Source of the DNA: UBA952 sp044361535
GTDB taxonomy: Bacteria > Bacteroidota > Bacteroidia > Flavobacteriales_D > Crocinitomicaceae
DNA length: 64,000 bases
Assembly (NCBI GenBank): GCA_044361535.1
Contig: JBIKIQ010000009.1
Coordinates: 62,001 to 126,000 of the forward strand
Reading direction: 5' to 3'
The first letter of the stretch is position 1. Each line of letters opens with the position of its first letter. Below are positions 8,253-17,717 of the stretch, one piece after another. A model generated the notes under the pieces. The model ran no database searches. It was given only the letters and a program-made list of their open reading frames with translations, and was not told the origin of the DNA. The translations under genes were made by a program, and so were the position numbers.

Positions 8253-9213
8253 AATTACTACTAACAATAAAATAGTAAATTGGAATGCCTATTGTAATGT
8301 TAATGGGGAATGTTATACCTAATGCCATAGGCAAAAATATACTAGGATTAGCCTTAGGTACTGAAATTTTCATTGCGGCTGGCACAGCAATGTAAGATGC
8401 ACTTGCGGCAAGGATTGCTAAAATAAATTGATTCCCAATAGAGGCAGTAACGAGTGGCGCAAGAAATGCTACGACACAACCATTAATCAAGGGAAGAATA
8501 GCTGCAATAAAGACAACAAACCAGCCATTTTTGAAAAAATCATTTAAATTTCGAGCACTATTGACTCCCATATCTAATAGAAAGATTATTAAAAACCCTT
8601 TAAATAAATCGTTGGTAAATGGCTTTATACCTTCTGCTGCTTTATCATTAGCTAAGTATCCGATTATCACACTTCCCAAAATTAACAGTACACTACTATT
8701 GGTTATTGAATGTAAAATGAGCGATTTCAAATTTTGATTTTCAATGGACTTTTGACTAAATGTTCGAATCAAAATAACCCCAATAATTATTGCAGGGGCC
8801 TCCATTAATGCCATTACGGCAACCATGTGTCCATTGTAATGTATGTTATGGTTTTCCAAAAAATTCAATGCTGTAACAAAAGTAACTGCACTCACTGAAC
8901 CATATGAAGCTGCTATTGCACCAGCATTTTCTATCCCCAACCTTTTTTTAATTAAAAAAAATACATAAATAGGAATTAGAATAGAGCTCAAAATTGCAAA
9001 CAAAATTGTTAAAACAATCTCAGCTGAAAATTCACTATGAGCCAATTCTTGTCCGCCTTTAAATCCAATTGCAAACAATAAATAAAGCGAAATAAATTTT
9101 GATGATGTTGGTGGAATCTCTAGGTCACTTTTGCATTTTACTGCTATTATTCCCAGAGCAAAAAAAAGCAAAGCAGGATTGGTTACATTTTCAAGTAACA
9201 GTTCGTAATTCAT
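8251..9213 (-). CDS. SbtA-type sodium-dependent bicarbonate transporter permease
   Basis: This 320-residue integral membrane protein has about ten hydrophobic segments. It shows hallmarks of the SbtA (DUF897) family: KSDLEIPP near the start, LYLLFAIGFKGG, the central AASYGSVSAVTFV and ALMEAPAIIIG. Cyanobacterial SbtA imports HCO3- with Na+; the substrate here is inferred. Cyanobacterial sbtA usually neighbours the PII-like regulator sbtB, but no PII-like gene is present. Instead the gene overlaps by 4 nt (ATGA) an unrelated 104-residue ORF and ends an operon beginning with isocitrate dehydrogenase. Confidence 0.9.
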   Translation of the reverse strand: MNYELLLENVTNPALLFFALGIIAVKCKSDLEIPPTSSKFISLYLLFAIGFKGGQELAHSEFSAEIVLTILFAILSSILIPIYVFFLIKKRLGIENAGAIAASYGSVSAVTFVTALNFLENHNIHYNGHMVAVMALMEAPAIIIGVILIRTFSQKSIENQNLKSLILHSITNSSVLLILGSVIIGYLANDKAAEGIKPFTNDLFKGFLIIFLLDMGVNSARNLNDFFKNGWFVVFIAAILPLINGCVVAFLAPLVTASIGNQFILAILAASASYIAVPAAMKISVPKANPSIFLPMALGITFPINITIGIPIYYFIVSSN

Positions 9214-9524
9214 TCCATTGATTTTAAATTCACTTGGACCGGTTGAGATTTGCGCATGGTTATCTCTATAGAAGATTGAATTGATAGCTCTAAGTCATTC
9301 TCCTGTGCTAAGTCTAGTAGCTTATTAAATTCATCAACAGAACTTTTTAATTGCCTTACACGCATAATTGATACTTCATCTTCTACATCTCTGGTCACAA
9401 GAGATCTTAGATTCTTTAATTCATGAAATTGAATTTTACTCGCGAAAACATTCATGATGATTTCTTTAGCCTCTTCCGGAGAATAAAACCCATTAATTAA
9501 CGATAAATTTAAATTAGTTTCCAT
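9210..9524 (-). CDS. conserved-looking small cytoplasmic protein of unknown function
   Basis: This 104-residue protein has no signal peptide or membrane segment. It is charged and mostly helical by composition; the middle (about residues 38-85) is rich in Lys, Arg, Glu and Leu, and the tail (SIEITMRKSQPVQVNL) looks beta-like. I recognise no domain and it is not PII-like. The gene overlaps sbtA by 4 nt and starts 6 nt after the small membrane gene upstream. It is therefore almost certainly translated with the transporter, and a role with that transporter is a guess from position. Confidence 0.75.
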   Translation of the reverse strand: METNLNLSLINGFYSPEEAKEIIMNVFASKIQFHELKNLRSLVTRDVEDEVSIMRVRQLKSSVDEFNKLLDLAQENDLELSIQSSIEITMRKSQPVQVNLKSME

Positions 9525-9530
9525 AGGTTT

Positions 9531-9731
9531 TTACTTTAGTGATTTTATCATTGAAAGAATACATAAGATTGCAATTGCTGAAAAAAAATAATTATAAATA
9601 ACTTGATCTTGGTACACAATTGCGAGAATTGAGGCAATGAGAATAGTGATAAAATGACCAACAACTTTGAAAGATCTAGATACCACTATTCCCTTAACCA
9701 AACGTCTTGCATTTACTAAATGCTCTATCAT
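9531..9731 (-). CDS. small two-helix membrane protein of unknown function
   Basis: This 66-residue protein has a basic N-terminus (RRLVKG) and two hydrophobic segments, about residues 25-40 and 45-62, joined by a short YQDQ turn, ending in KSLK. Topology suggests a hairpin in the inner membrane with both ends inside. It starts 6 nt after the isocitrate dehydrogenase stop and ends 6 nt before the next ORF, consistent with a four-gene operon with icd and sbtA. No family is recognised. Confidence 0.65.
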   Translation of the reverse strand: MIEHLVNARRLVKGIVVSRSFKVVGHFITILIASILAIVYQDQVIYNYFFSAIAILCILSMIKSLK

Positions 9732-9737
9732 TTTTAA

Positions 9738-11174
9738 TTATTGTCCTTGACCTAGTGAATAAGCTGACACTCCATCAAATCGATATAAATTTTCAGTTTT
9801 TATTACATCTACACCATTTTTTAACGCATTCTGTAAAGCTTCAATTATTTCCTCTTTTTCAATTGAATCCCCTGATACTGGTTTAAAGCGACAACGCCAA
9901 TGGTCCGTACAAAAAGTTTCCTTAAATCCATCTGGCCAAACCTTTATTCCGCGATTTGTAATCATGGATAATTTTAGATTATTTGCAGTAATTTTTGAAA
10001 CTATTTCAGCTAATTCATTTGGATTTACTCCACTCCAATGTACAAATAAATCTACGCCTTCTAATTCCTTAACCCCTGATTTTTTTCGTGTATATTTTGG
10101 CAAGACCATTTGATATTCTGCATCGTATTTTACGGGAGTTAAATGTTCAGGTGTTTTACCTAAATTGGCGATCACAGCATCAGCAAATTCATTCGTTCCT
10201 ACCTTCGCTTGACTTACTCCCTCTTTGTAAATGTCATACGTATGAATTCCTTCCTCAAGAGTAGATAACCATGCATTCTGCACTTTTTCAGCTACATCAG
10301 ATTGACCAAGATGGTTAAGCATCATTATTGCTCCTTGTAACAATCCAGAAGGATTAGCCACATTTTGACCTGCCCGTCGTGGAGCAGAACCATGAATTGC
10401 TTCAAACATAGCACATTCCTCTCCGATATTTGCAGAACCAGCTAAACCAACAGATCCTGTAATTTGTGCAGCAACATCACTTAACACATCACCGTACAAA
10501 TTAGGCATCACAATGACATCAAATGCTTCAGGGGTATCAGCCAATTTTGCAGCACCAATATCAATTATCCAATGTTCGTTCTCAATTTCCGGATATTCAG
10601 CGGCAATTTCATCAAATACTTTGTGAAATAAACCATCTGTTTGCTTCATTATATTATCCTTGGTAAAACAAGTAACTTTTTTACGATTTTGTTGTTTTGC
10701 GTATTCAAAAGCATATCGAACAATTTTCTCACAACCTGGACGACTGATAAGTTTCAAACATTGTATCACCTCATCTGTTTGCTGATGTTCAATCCCCGCA
10801 TACAAATCCTCCTCATTCTCTCGAACAATTACAACATCCATTATTGGGTGCTTCGTTTCTACAAAAGGATGTAAACTTTTACATGGTCTAACATTAGAAT
10901 ACAAACCTAAAAATTTTCGAGTGGTAACATTTAAACTCTTATAACCGCCTCCTTGAGGAGTAGTTATCGGAGCTTTCAAAAACACCTTATTTTTACGAAT
11001 AATATCCCAACTCTCCTGCGCAATACCCGAAGTATTACCTGAGAGATATACCTTTTCTCCTACCTCAATTTCTTCTACTTTAATTTGAGCTCCTGCTGCA
11101 TGTAGAATTTTTAATGTGGCATCCATGATTTCTGGACCTATGCCATCACCTTTAGCTACTGTTATTGTTGTCAT
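9738..11174 (-). CDS. icd: NADP-dependent isocitrate dehydrogenase, long form
   Basis: The enzyme oxidatively decarboxylates isocitrate to 2-oxoglutarate and CO2 in the TCA cycle. N-terminal GDGIGPEI, the substrate-loop region with VRENEEDLYAG, and the downstream MPNLYGDVLSD and IHGSAPR motifs identify an isocitrate/isopropylmalate dehydrogenase-type fold. With a C-terminal extension of about 140 residues it matches the long (about 480-residue) form seen in Rickettsia and Bacteroidota. I chose the ATG at 11174 (MTTITVAKGDG) because the family begins there; an in-frame ATG at 11204 would add ten residues. A near-consensus -7 box (CAACTTTG on the minus strand) lies between the two ATGs, which also favours the inner one. 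Confidence 0.93.
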   Translation of the reverse strand: MTTITVAKGDGIGPEIMDATLKILHAAGAQIKVEEIEVGEKVYLSGNTSGIAQESWDIIRKNKVFLKAPITTPQGGGYKSLNVTTRKFLGLYSNVRPCKSLHPFVETKHPIMDVVIVRENEEDLYAGIEHQQTDEVIQCLKLISRPGCEKIVRYAFEYAKQQNRKKVTCFTKDNIMKQTDGLFHKVFDEIAAEYPEIENEHWIIDIGAAKLADTPEAFDVIVMPNLYGDVLSDVAAQITGSVGLAGSANIGEECAMFEAIHGSAPRRAGQNVANPSGLLQGAIMMLNHLGQSDVAEKVQNAWLSTLEEGIHTYDIYKEGVSQAKVGTNEFADAVIANLGKTPEHLTPVKYDAEYQMVLPKYTRKKSGVKELEGVDLFVHWSGVNPNELAEIVSKITANNLKLSMITNRGIKVWPDGFKETFCTDHWRCRFKPVSGDSIEKEEIIEALQNALKNGVDVIKTENLYRFDGVSAYSLGQGQ

Positions 11175-11426
11175 TTTGATTTTTTTGACAAAGTTGAATT
11201 TCATTTTTCATATATTTTTATTTATATTTTCAATGTTACATATTAATTTTTATTATTTATTCAAATAAATTATTAATTAATATTTTGATTTTCAATTGTT
11301 TAAAAACAAAATCGGCAGTTGGAATAATTTAATTTATTTTTTAAAAATGAATAATTCAAAAGGGTTTTCTTACAAAAAAGTAACGTAATTTAACCTCAGA
11401 GTTTAATAGCTTTTAATCTAATAACT

Positions 11427-13178
11427 ATGCGAATTATTATAGCTTCTTTTTTTGTCTGTTTTCAAAGCTTTGGACAATCTAATTATTGGCAACAAGAAGT
11501 TGATTATCAAATTAATGTAACTATTGACGACACGAAAGATAAAGCATTTGGGGAGGAGACCTTGATCTATCAAAATAATTCCCCAGATACATTGAAAGAA
11601 TTGTATTTTCATTTATACTGGAATGCCTTCAAGAAAAGCAGTCACGCCTTTGAAAAACAAAATGCATTTGAACTACAGGATTCTGACTTCGGTGAAATTA
11701 ACGTTGAAAATATTACAGTTAATAATGAAGTACACTCTATTGAAGTTTTTGAATCAATTGGACAAGTGAAACTCAGAAATCCAATTTTGCCTGGTAAAAA
11801 ATGTGAAGTGAAAATTCGATTTTCGTCGATTGTTCCATCTTGTATAAATAGAGCAGGTAAAAACAACATGGCTGGAACAGACTATACATTTACACAATGG
11901 TATCCAAAAATCTGCCGATACGACAAAATGGGTTGGCACACTGATTCCTATTTCGGGAGAGAATTTGCAGGAACTTTTGGAAAATATTCCGTTTCAATTT
12001 CCTGCGATTCGAGCTTTGTTGTTGCTGGGACAGGGACACTTAAAAATAAAAAATATACTGAAAATGGATGGGTTTCAACACTTGGCAATAACGCTTCAAA
12101 AATAGAAAAATGGGAGTTTTTTGGGGAGAATATTCACGATTTTGCCTTTGCATTGGATAAAGAATGGGTGCATAAGGAACAAAAAATTGATGGAATTGAT
12201 TTTCATTTTTTCTACAATCAAAAATACCATGATCCGTGGTCAAAACTTATGCAAGATTGGTCAAAAGCTTACGCAATATGTAAGAGTGAATTTGGGGTTT
12301 ACCCTTATCCCCAATTTTCATTTATTCAAGCAGGCGAGGGATATATGGAATATCCTATGTGCACTATGCTTGAATCTGGACGAACTGATTTTTTCAATAC
12401 TGCATGTCATGAGTTTATGCACAACTATTTTTATGGGATATTTGGAACAGATGAGAATTTATACCATTGGATGGATGAAGGAATTACTTGTTATGCCGAA
12501 GAACGCATTAGTAATGTAAATCAAGCAAAAAATAATCCTGCTCGAGGAGCAATTTCAAATTACCGTTGGATTTCCTCCTCCTATGATGAAGAACCAATAT
12601 CTACTGCTGCTAATCATTTTGAGAGCGATTATCCATATTATAATGCCGCATATTTTAAGGGACAATTATTTCCAGAGCTTATTCGCTATATCATCGGTGA
12701 TTCATTAATGAAAGTGGGATTTGCTCGTTTTTATAAATCATGGAAATTCAAACACCCAGAACCCAATGATTTTGTAAAGGTATTTGAGGATGTTTCTAGT
12801 ATGGAACTTACATGGTTTCAAAACTATTGGTTAAATACAACCAAGAAAATTGACTTCTCTATAGATTCAGTTCAAAAAACAAAAGAAGGTATCAAAATAA
12901 CTTTTAGCAACCAAGGTATACCGATGCCCCTTGAGTTTCAAATTAAATTGAAGAATGGAAAATCAATCTATTACTACATCCCACTAGACCTAACGAATAA
13001 TGCAAAAACAGATTTCCTACAACCCACTCAAGCACTGCCTAAATGGTCTTGTGCAGCTAAAACATACAGCTTAGTTCTTAGAGATTTAAAATGGAAAGAC
13101 ATCTTACAAATCAGCTTGGATCCTCAATCAGTATTACCAGATATTAATATGATTAACAATGAGTTCAATACAAACTAA
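11427..13178 (+). CDS. secreted M1-family zinc metallopeptidase
   Basis: A short signal peptide (residues 1-16, ending QSFGQ) directs export. The M1 zinc site HEFMH is at residues 328-332, and the third ligand Glu351 lies in WMDEG, keeping the HExxH-x18-E spacing. Upstream, GYMEYPM takes the place of the GxMEN exopeptidase loop, as in the Bacteroidota M1 group most like aminopeptidase N or leukotriene A4 hydrolase relatives. The protein is 583 residues, shorter than PepN, so it lacks the large C-terminal HEAT domain. The last four nucleotides overlap the convergent gene on the other strand. Substrate unknown; peptide scavenging in the periplasm is likely. Confidence 0.9.
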   Translation: MRIIIASFFVCFQSFGQSNYWQQEVDYQINVTIDDTKDKAFGEETLIYQNNSPDTLKELYFHLYWNAFKKSSHAFEKQNAFELQDSDFGEINVENITVNNEVHSIEVFESIGQVKLRNPILPGKKCEVKIRFSSIVPSCINRAGKNNMAGTDYTFTQWYPKICRYDKMGWHTDSYFGREFAGTFGKYSVSISCDSSFVVAGTGTLKNKKYTENGWVSTLGNNASKIEKWEFFGENIHDFAFALDKEWVHKEQKIDGIDFHFFYNQKYHDPWSKLMQDWSKAYAICKSEFGVYPYPQFSFIQAGEGYMEYPMCTMLESGRTDFFNTACHEFMHNYFYGIFGTDENLYHWMDEGITCYAEERISNVNQAKNNPARGAISNYRWISSSYDEEPISTAANHFESDYPYYNAAYFKGQLFPELIRYIIGDSLMKVGFARFYKSWKFKHPEPNDFVKVFEDVSSMELTWFQNYWLNTTKKIDFSIDSVQKTKEGIKITFSNQGIPMPLEFQIKLKNGKSIYYYIPLDLTNNAKTDFLQPTQALPKWSCAAKTYSLVLRDLKWKDILQISLDPQSVLPDINMINNEFNTN

Positions 13179-16021
13179 TCGATTTTAGTAAATCGCATTC
13201 TTTTTGTTAAATTGCTTTTTGCAAGCACTTCAATGGTATACAAACCATTTGAAAAATAACTTATATCAACTGTATTTACAAAAGCTCCATTGAGTACTAT
13301 TTTCCCATTCATATCTAATATGCGGTAAGAAGTTCCCTCTCCGTTTATATAAATTGTACTTTTTACTGGATTTGGATAGATAACCAATAAATCAGTAGGC
13401 AACGAATTTATTCCGGCTTCCATATCAACGAATACTGAATCTGTTAATTGACAACCATTCGCGTCAGTTACAAGCACTGAATACCAACCACTATTTAAAT
13501 AAACCGCCAAATTTTCCGCTTGATTATTCGGGTCATTCCATGAATAGCTGTATGGTGCAATTCCACCTAGAACATTAACACTTGCAGTTCCATCCAAACT
13601 AATTATTTGAGGTGTTGAAGAAAGAGAAGCAGTTAGTGGTTGAGGCTGATTAATAGTTGCATTCACAGGTTGAGATGAGCAATTATTCTCATCAGTTGCA
13701 TAGACCTCATATATTCCAGAGCTCAAGTTAGAAGTACTTGAATTTGCTGCTTGCTGATCAATCCAGTATGAATAATTTCCTGTTCCTCCTTGACCTTGTA
13801 TAAGGATTTCACCATTAGCATCGCCATGACATAAAGGATTTGTTACAACAGTTGAAACAACTAATTCTGAAGGTTGAGTAATTTCAAATTCAAGTGAGTC
13901 AATACATCCTCGAGCATCTGAGACGACAACTGAATAAGCTCCGGATATCAAACTATCATTTAATTGAGTCGTTTGTCCATTTGACCAGTTGTAAGTAACA
14001 GGTAAATAATTTGAATTCACTAAATTGATTGATCCTTGACTACCCCCAAAACAACCATTTTGAACTAACTGTGTATCAATTATAATAGGTAGGGGTTCCG
14101 GAATCAGAATAGAATCTGTTACAACACAACCGTCGGGATGGGTTATTGTGACAGAATGCCATCCACTTGTTAACGTACTATTTTGTTTCGTTAAAACTCC
14201 ATTATCCCAAACGAAAACACAAGAATTAAACATGCAGGGGCACCCAGATGAATTCACAGTAGCCATTCCGTTTGTTCCGCCAGGACAAGATGGCGGATTA
14301 ATTCCACCAAAACTAATAAAGTAAGGATTAGATAAAGTAAAAGAACGAGTTTCAAAGCAGCCAAGTGCATTTGTTACAGTAACCGAATAAGTTCCTGCGG
14401 ATAAATTTGTAAGAATTGAGTCAGTGCTATTGGTATTCCACAAAAACGTATTTGGACCTGAACCTGGCATTGTAAATAGAGAAATTGATCCATTTGAACT
14501 GCCATTGCATGTTGGTTGAGAGACAGATGCATTAGCAATTACACTACCAAAACCACAATCTACTGGGTCTAAATTATAAATACCATCATTGTTGGATCCC
14601 AAATAACTTCCCCAGGCAATACCAGCGTTTGGAATACTTAGGTTTAATTCATTTCTATTCACATAAATTCCCTTCCACCCAACAGGATTTAAACTGTCTT
14701 TTTTTACAGCATAAACAATGTCAATCAAATTATCCCCATCGAGGTCTGTTAACAAAGGTGTAGCTCCTAAATTAACCCCTGATTTTGTTGCTCCAATTTG
14801 AGTAATAGCTCCTGTCGAGAAATTAATACTTTGAAGACGGTGTCTGTATGCTCCATTTTCCATGTATGTAACAGAAACTAGGCCTTCATCTCGGCCATTA
14901 TTATCAAAATCCAATGCATTTGCTGATAGATAATTAAATGTGCCCAAACTATCCTTAAAAGAAATTTCACCTGTTGATCCATCAATCATCACTTGATAAA
15001 AATCAGTGTAAGATGGTGCTGTTCCTTTAAATAAAATGGCTAATACATCTGGGATATTGTCACCACCAGTAAAATTACCAAAAATTGGCTCCGCACTTGA
15101 TTCTGTATTTGGTAATTGAACTTGCCAAGTTGGATTAAGATTTGTGCCTTTGATTTTCGTAATTCTTCCACCAAAACTTTGAATTACAATGTCATGTCCT
15201 CCATTTGCTGTTTTACACAAGGCTGCTGGAGCAATAAAGCCTTTGTATGCATCGGTATCTAACTCCACTGAGTTTGCCAAAGAATTCGAAAAAATCAGAT
15301 CATTTAAAGGACAGGCCCAAAAAGATCCTCCTAAATTTTCTCCACCTGTACCGTACAAAACCCATGTTGTACCATTTCCTTGAATGTCTGCCACAAGAGG
15401 AGAGCAATAAGTTTCAGCACTATCTGGAACTACCGCTTTTGCAATAAGATGACCATTTTGAGCATTAATTACCATCAAGTGACCTGGCGGTCGATTCGTT
15501 TCCCAATCGGGCGCTGCATGATTTCCACCATTTGATACAAGTAAATCTTCAATACCATCACCTGAAACATCATTTATAAATTGTGGATTGTAAAAATTAT
15601 AAAGACCACTATCAGCTGGATTTATCGGATAAGGAAAATAATCCCAAATTAAACTTCCGTTTGCCCCATTAATAGCAAGTAATTGAGCTTGTCGACCAGT
15701 TATAAAAACATCCTTTATTCCATCATTGGTTATATCCCGAAAAACAGCACTTCCAAAAACCTCATTCCTACTGCCTCGTTTCCATAATAAAGAGCCATTT
15801 AACCCATTAAATGCCATGATCCCGTTATTACTTGCTACGCCATCAGTTCCGCCACCAATTACAACATCTTTGATACCGTCACCATTTAGATCACAAGCCC
15901 TTGGAGATGAGAGCGTTGGTATTGAATCTGTAAAAGATTGCCAAGATTCTGTTTGAGCATAAGACAAATTTAAGATCAAACCAGCTAGAAAAAGCATGTA
16001 GAATTTATTCATAATATTCAA
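13175..16021 (-). CDS. secreted FG-GAP/VCBS-like protein with SprB repeats and T9SS type A sorting domain
   Basis: This 948-residue protein has a signal peptide (residues 1-22). Residues about 25-480 form a repeat propeller with several calcium-loop motifs of the type DxNGDGxxD (DLNGDGIKD, DFDNNGRDE, DLDGDNLID), as in FG-GAP/VCBS proteins. From about 495 to 870 come SprB-like repeats with the pattern QPTCNGSSNGSI ... SAGTYSVTVT. The C-terminus (VIYPNPVKSTI to the end) is a type A T9SS sorting domain, so surface or extracellular location is expected. SprB repeats occur in the gliding adhesin SprB; whether this one is an adhesin is unknown. Confidence 0.85.
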   Translation of the reverse strand: MNIMNKFYMLFLAGLILNLSYAQTESWQSFTDSIPTLSSPRACDLNGDGIKDVVIGGGTDGVASNNGIMAFNGLNGSLLWKRGSRNEVFGSAVFRDITNDGIKDVFITGRQAQLLAINGANGSLIWDYFPYPINPADSGLYNFYNPQFINDVSGDGIEDLLVSNGGNHAAPDWETNRPPGHLMVINAQNGHLIAKAVVPDSAETYCSPLVADIQGNGTTWVLYGTGGENLGGSFWACPLNDLIFSNSLANSVELDTDAYKGFIAPAALCKTANGGHDIVIQSFGGRITKIKGTNLNPTWQVQLPNTESSAEPIFGNFTGGDNIPDVLAILFKGTAPSYTDFYQVMIDGSTGEISFKDSLGTFNYLSANALDFDNNGRDEGLVSVTYMENGAYRHRLQSINFSTGAITQIGATKSGVNLGATPLLTDLDGDNLIDIVYAVKKDSLNPVGWKGIYVNRNELNLSIPNAGIAWGSYLGSNNDGIYNLDPVDCGFGSVIANASVSQPTCNGSSNGSISLFTMPGSGPNTFLWNTNSTDSILTNLSAGTYSVTVTNALGCFETRSFTLSNPYFISFGGINPPSCPGGTNGMATVNSSGCPCMFNSCVFVWDNGVLTKQNSTLTSGWHSVTITHPDGCVVTDSILIPEPLPIIIDTQLVQNGCFGGSQGSINLVNSNYLPVTYNWSNGQTTQLNDSLISGAYSVVVSDARGCIDSLEFEITQPSELVVSTVVTNPLCHGDANGEILIQGQGGTGNYSYWIDQQAANSSTSNLSSGIYEVYATDENNCSSQPVNATINQPQPLTASLSSTPQIISLDGTASVNVLGGIAPYSYSWNDPNNQAENLAVYLNSGWYSVLVTDANGCQLTDSVFVDMEAGINSLPTDLLVIYPNPVKSTIYINGEGTSYRILDMNGKIVLNGAFVNTVDISYFSNGLYTIEVLAKSNLTKRMRFTKID

Positions 16022-16035
16022 AATAAATAGATGTA

Positions 16036-16066
16036 TAAAGGTAAACTATAACTTGGACTTTACAAA
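16036..16066 (-). promoter_or_regulatory. candidate Bacteroidota promoter for the FG-GAP/SprB-repeat gene
   Basis: Read on the minus strand, TTTG (16066-16063) and TACCTTTA (16043-16036) are separated by 19 nt, fitting the -33 TTTG and -7 TAnnTTTG pattern with one mismatch in the -7 box. The start codon follows 14 nt downstream, so the leader would be short. Confidence 0.5.
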
Positions 16067-16070
16067 ACAA

Positions 16071-16934
16071 TTACGCCATGTCAGATTTCTCGACGCGCAC
16101 TACATTGCCAAAATATAGTTCTTTATTTGTAGTGGTTTTCATCCAAAGTTCTTTGATACTAATTGTATTATTAGGAAAATATAAAGGAAAAAGATCTTGT
16201 AAGAACTGAATATCTATCGCCAGTGTGTAGGTATTCATAATGAGAAAGCCATTTTCTGTCAATAAATTAGAACAAGTTGCAATCAGTTCGTCTATTTGAT
16301 CCTCAAGTTTCCACTTTTCGCCCTTGGCACCAATTCCCCATGCTGGCGGATCCATTAGAATTCCTCGAAATTTATTGCCTCGTTTTTCCTCGCGTTTTAT
16401 AAATTTCAAAGCATCTTCGTGTACCCATCTAATATCTGAAAGATCACTTTGGACCATATTTAATTTAGCCCAAGAAATAAGATTTTTCACCGAATCAACA
16501 TGAAATACATCTGCCCTAACAGATTTAGCAATGCATGAAGCTATTCCAGTGTATGCGAATAAATTTAGGAATTTTTCATTGGGCTCTAATTCATTTAAAA
16601 TGAAATCCCAATTGGTTTTTTGTTCTGGAAAAATTCCTAAATGTTTAAACTTTGTAAGCTCAAGTTTTATCATAACCTTTTTATAGGCTATCTCCCATGA
16701 CTTGGGTGCTTTCTGTAATTCTTTCCAATTACCTGCTTGTCCTTTTGTTTCAACAAACTCAAAATGGGCTATTTTTTTCCATTCTGAAAAAGGTAATTCC
16801 GACTTAAAATAAGCTTGAAGCTCAGGTCGAATTGTAATGATTTTCCCCCACCGTTCTAGTTTCTTTCCTCCACCTGCATCAATGAGTTCATAATCAGGCC
16901 ATCCTGAAGCAAATAACTTTATATTATCCGTCAT
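16071..16934 (-). CDS. class I SAM-dependent methyltransferase, RlmI/RlmK-like
   Basis: This 287-residue protein has a Rossmann methyltransferase core. It has the SAM-binding region NLFAYTGIASC (about residue 138), an acidic motif II around FHVDSVK, and MDPPAWG (about residue 205), a DPP-type motif typical of rRNA cytosine-5 or guanine-N2 methyltransferases such as RlmI and RlmK. Compared with RlmI the N-terminal PUA domain is missing, so the target is uncertain. Its ATG overlaps the stop of a short upstream gene (ATGA), which implies coupled translation. Confidence 0.8.
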   Translation of the reverse strand: MTDNIKLFASGWPDYELIDAGGGKKLERWGKIITIRPELQAYFKSELPFSEWKKIAHFEFVETKGQAGNWKELQKAPKSWEIAYKKVMIKLELTKFKHLGIFPEQKTNWDFILNELEPNEKFLNLFAYTGIASCIAKSVRADVFHVDSVKNLISWAKLNMVQSDLSDIRWVHEDALKFIKREEKRGNKFRGILMDPPAWGIGAKGEKWKLEDQIDELIATCSNLLTENGFLIMNTYTLAIDIQFLQDLFPLYFPNNTISIKELWMKTTTNKELYFGNVVRVEKSDMA

Positions 16935-17077
16935 TGCTTTTCATTCATTTTCAAGAACGCATCTATATTCATCCAGCCAAGTTCCCAAATAAAAGACAAC
17001 AATACTTCTGTTTCCTTATGAGCATCTGCAAAATTTTTTGAAGTAAAGTTTTTAAAATGATCTTCCACCAATAACAT
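16931..17077 (-). CDS. short unlisted ORF, possible 48-68 residue protein
   Basis: On the minus strand a frame stays open from 17137 to the TGA at 16931-16933 and reads like real protein (for example VEDHFKNFTSKNF and LSFIWELGWMNIDAF). The first ATG is at 17075-17077, giving 48 residues, but protein-like sequence (DDENEYFTSFCININ) continues upstream to just after an in-frame TGA. The stop overlaps the methyltransferase start as ATGA, and the frame begins within the TPR gene's stop region. Either translation starts at a non-ATG codon near 17130, or the start was lost by mutation. No family is recognised. Confidence 0.5.
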   Translation of the reverse strand: MLLVEDHFKNFTSKNFADAHKETEVLLSFIWELGWMNIDAFLKMNEKQ

Positions 17078-17132
17078 GGCTCTAACGGTTGAATTAATAT
17101 TTATACAAAAACTTGTGAAATACTCGTTTTCA

Positions 17133-17714
17133 TCATCTCATTTTTGGCGTCTTTTTTCTACCACCCATCATTTGAGCCATCCGCATTTGATTTTTAGAAG
17201 GTGCCATTGTTAACTGTTGTTGCATCATTTTAATTTGGTCCTTCATTATTCCATCTTTATCAAGTTTTTTAGCTTCTGACAATAAGGAAATAGCCTCATT
17301 TTTTCGACCAGTTTGAGCACATATACCTGACAAATGCATGCGAGCCACAGCATTATCTTGAGCTGTTCTCAATCCTAAGGCTAGGGCTTTGCGTAGTACT
17401 TGTTCGCTTTTGGCAAATCCAAATTCTTGGGAATTCATTACTGCTTGAAGATAAAGAACGTAGGCATGTTGTTTTCTAGGGAGAAACTGTGGATGAGTAA
17501 TTCGATTTATATGTTTTTTTGCCTTATCCGTATTGCCTAATCTCATCTGATTGAGGGCAAGAATCATATTTTCATTTCTAAAAAATGATAAAATTAACAG
17601 GGCTGTAACAAAAATAAAAACGATTCCCCAACCCCAATGACCGGATGCAAAAAGCCATGTGTTAAAGGAAATACTGATTGCAGCTAATAAGCAACGAAAA
17701 ATAAAAGAAATCAT
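17133..17714 (-). CDS. TPR-repeat membrane protein of unknown function
   Basis: This 193-residue protein has two N-terminal hydrophobic helices (about residues 5-24 and 28-45), then helical hairpins resembling tetratricopeptide repeats (about 50-165). The hairpins contain NQMRLGNTDKAKKHI and HLSGICAQTGRKNEAISLL, whose spacing of small and hydrophobic residues fits TPR. The tail is rich in Met, Gln, Lys and Arg. It is likely anchored in the inner membrane with the TPR part in the cytoplasm, where such repeats bind partner proteins. It starts 3 nt after the RidA gene and leads into a short ORF and the methyltransferase. Confidence 0.7.
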   Translation of the reverse strand: MISFIFRCLLAAISISFNTWLFASGHWGWGIVFIFVTALLILSFFRNENMILALNQMRLGNTDKAKKHINRITHPQFLPRKQHAYVLYLQAVMNSQEFGFAKSEQVLRKALALGLRTAQDNAVARMHLSGICAQTGRKNEAISLLSEAKKLDKDGIMKDQIKMMQQQLTMAPSKNQMRMAQMMGGRKKTPKMR

Positions 17715-17717
17715 AAT

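Noticed and set aside
11175..11204. Upstream ATG for isocitrate dehydrogenase
   Set aside because: A near-consensus -7 box lies between it and the conserved start, and the added residues match nothing in the family.
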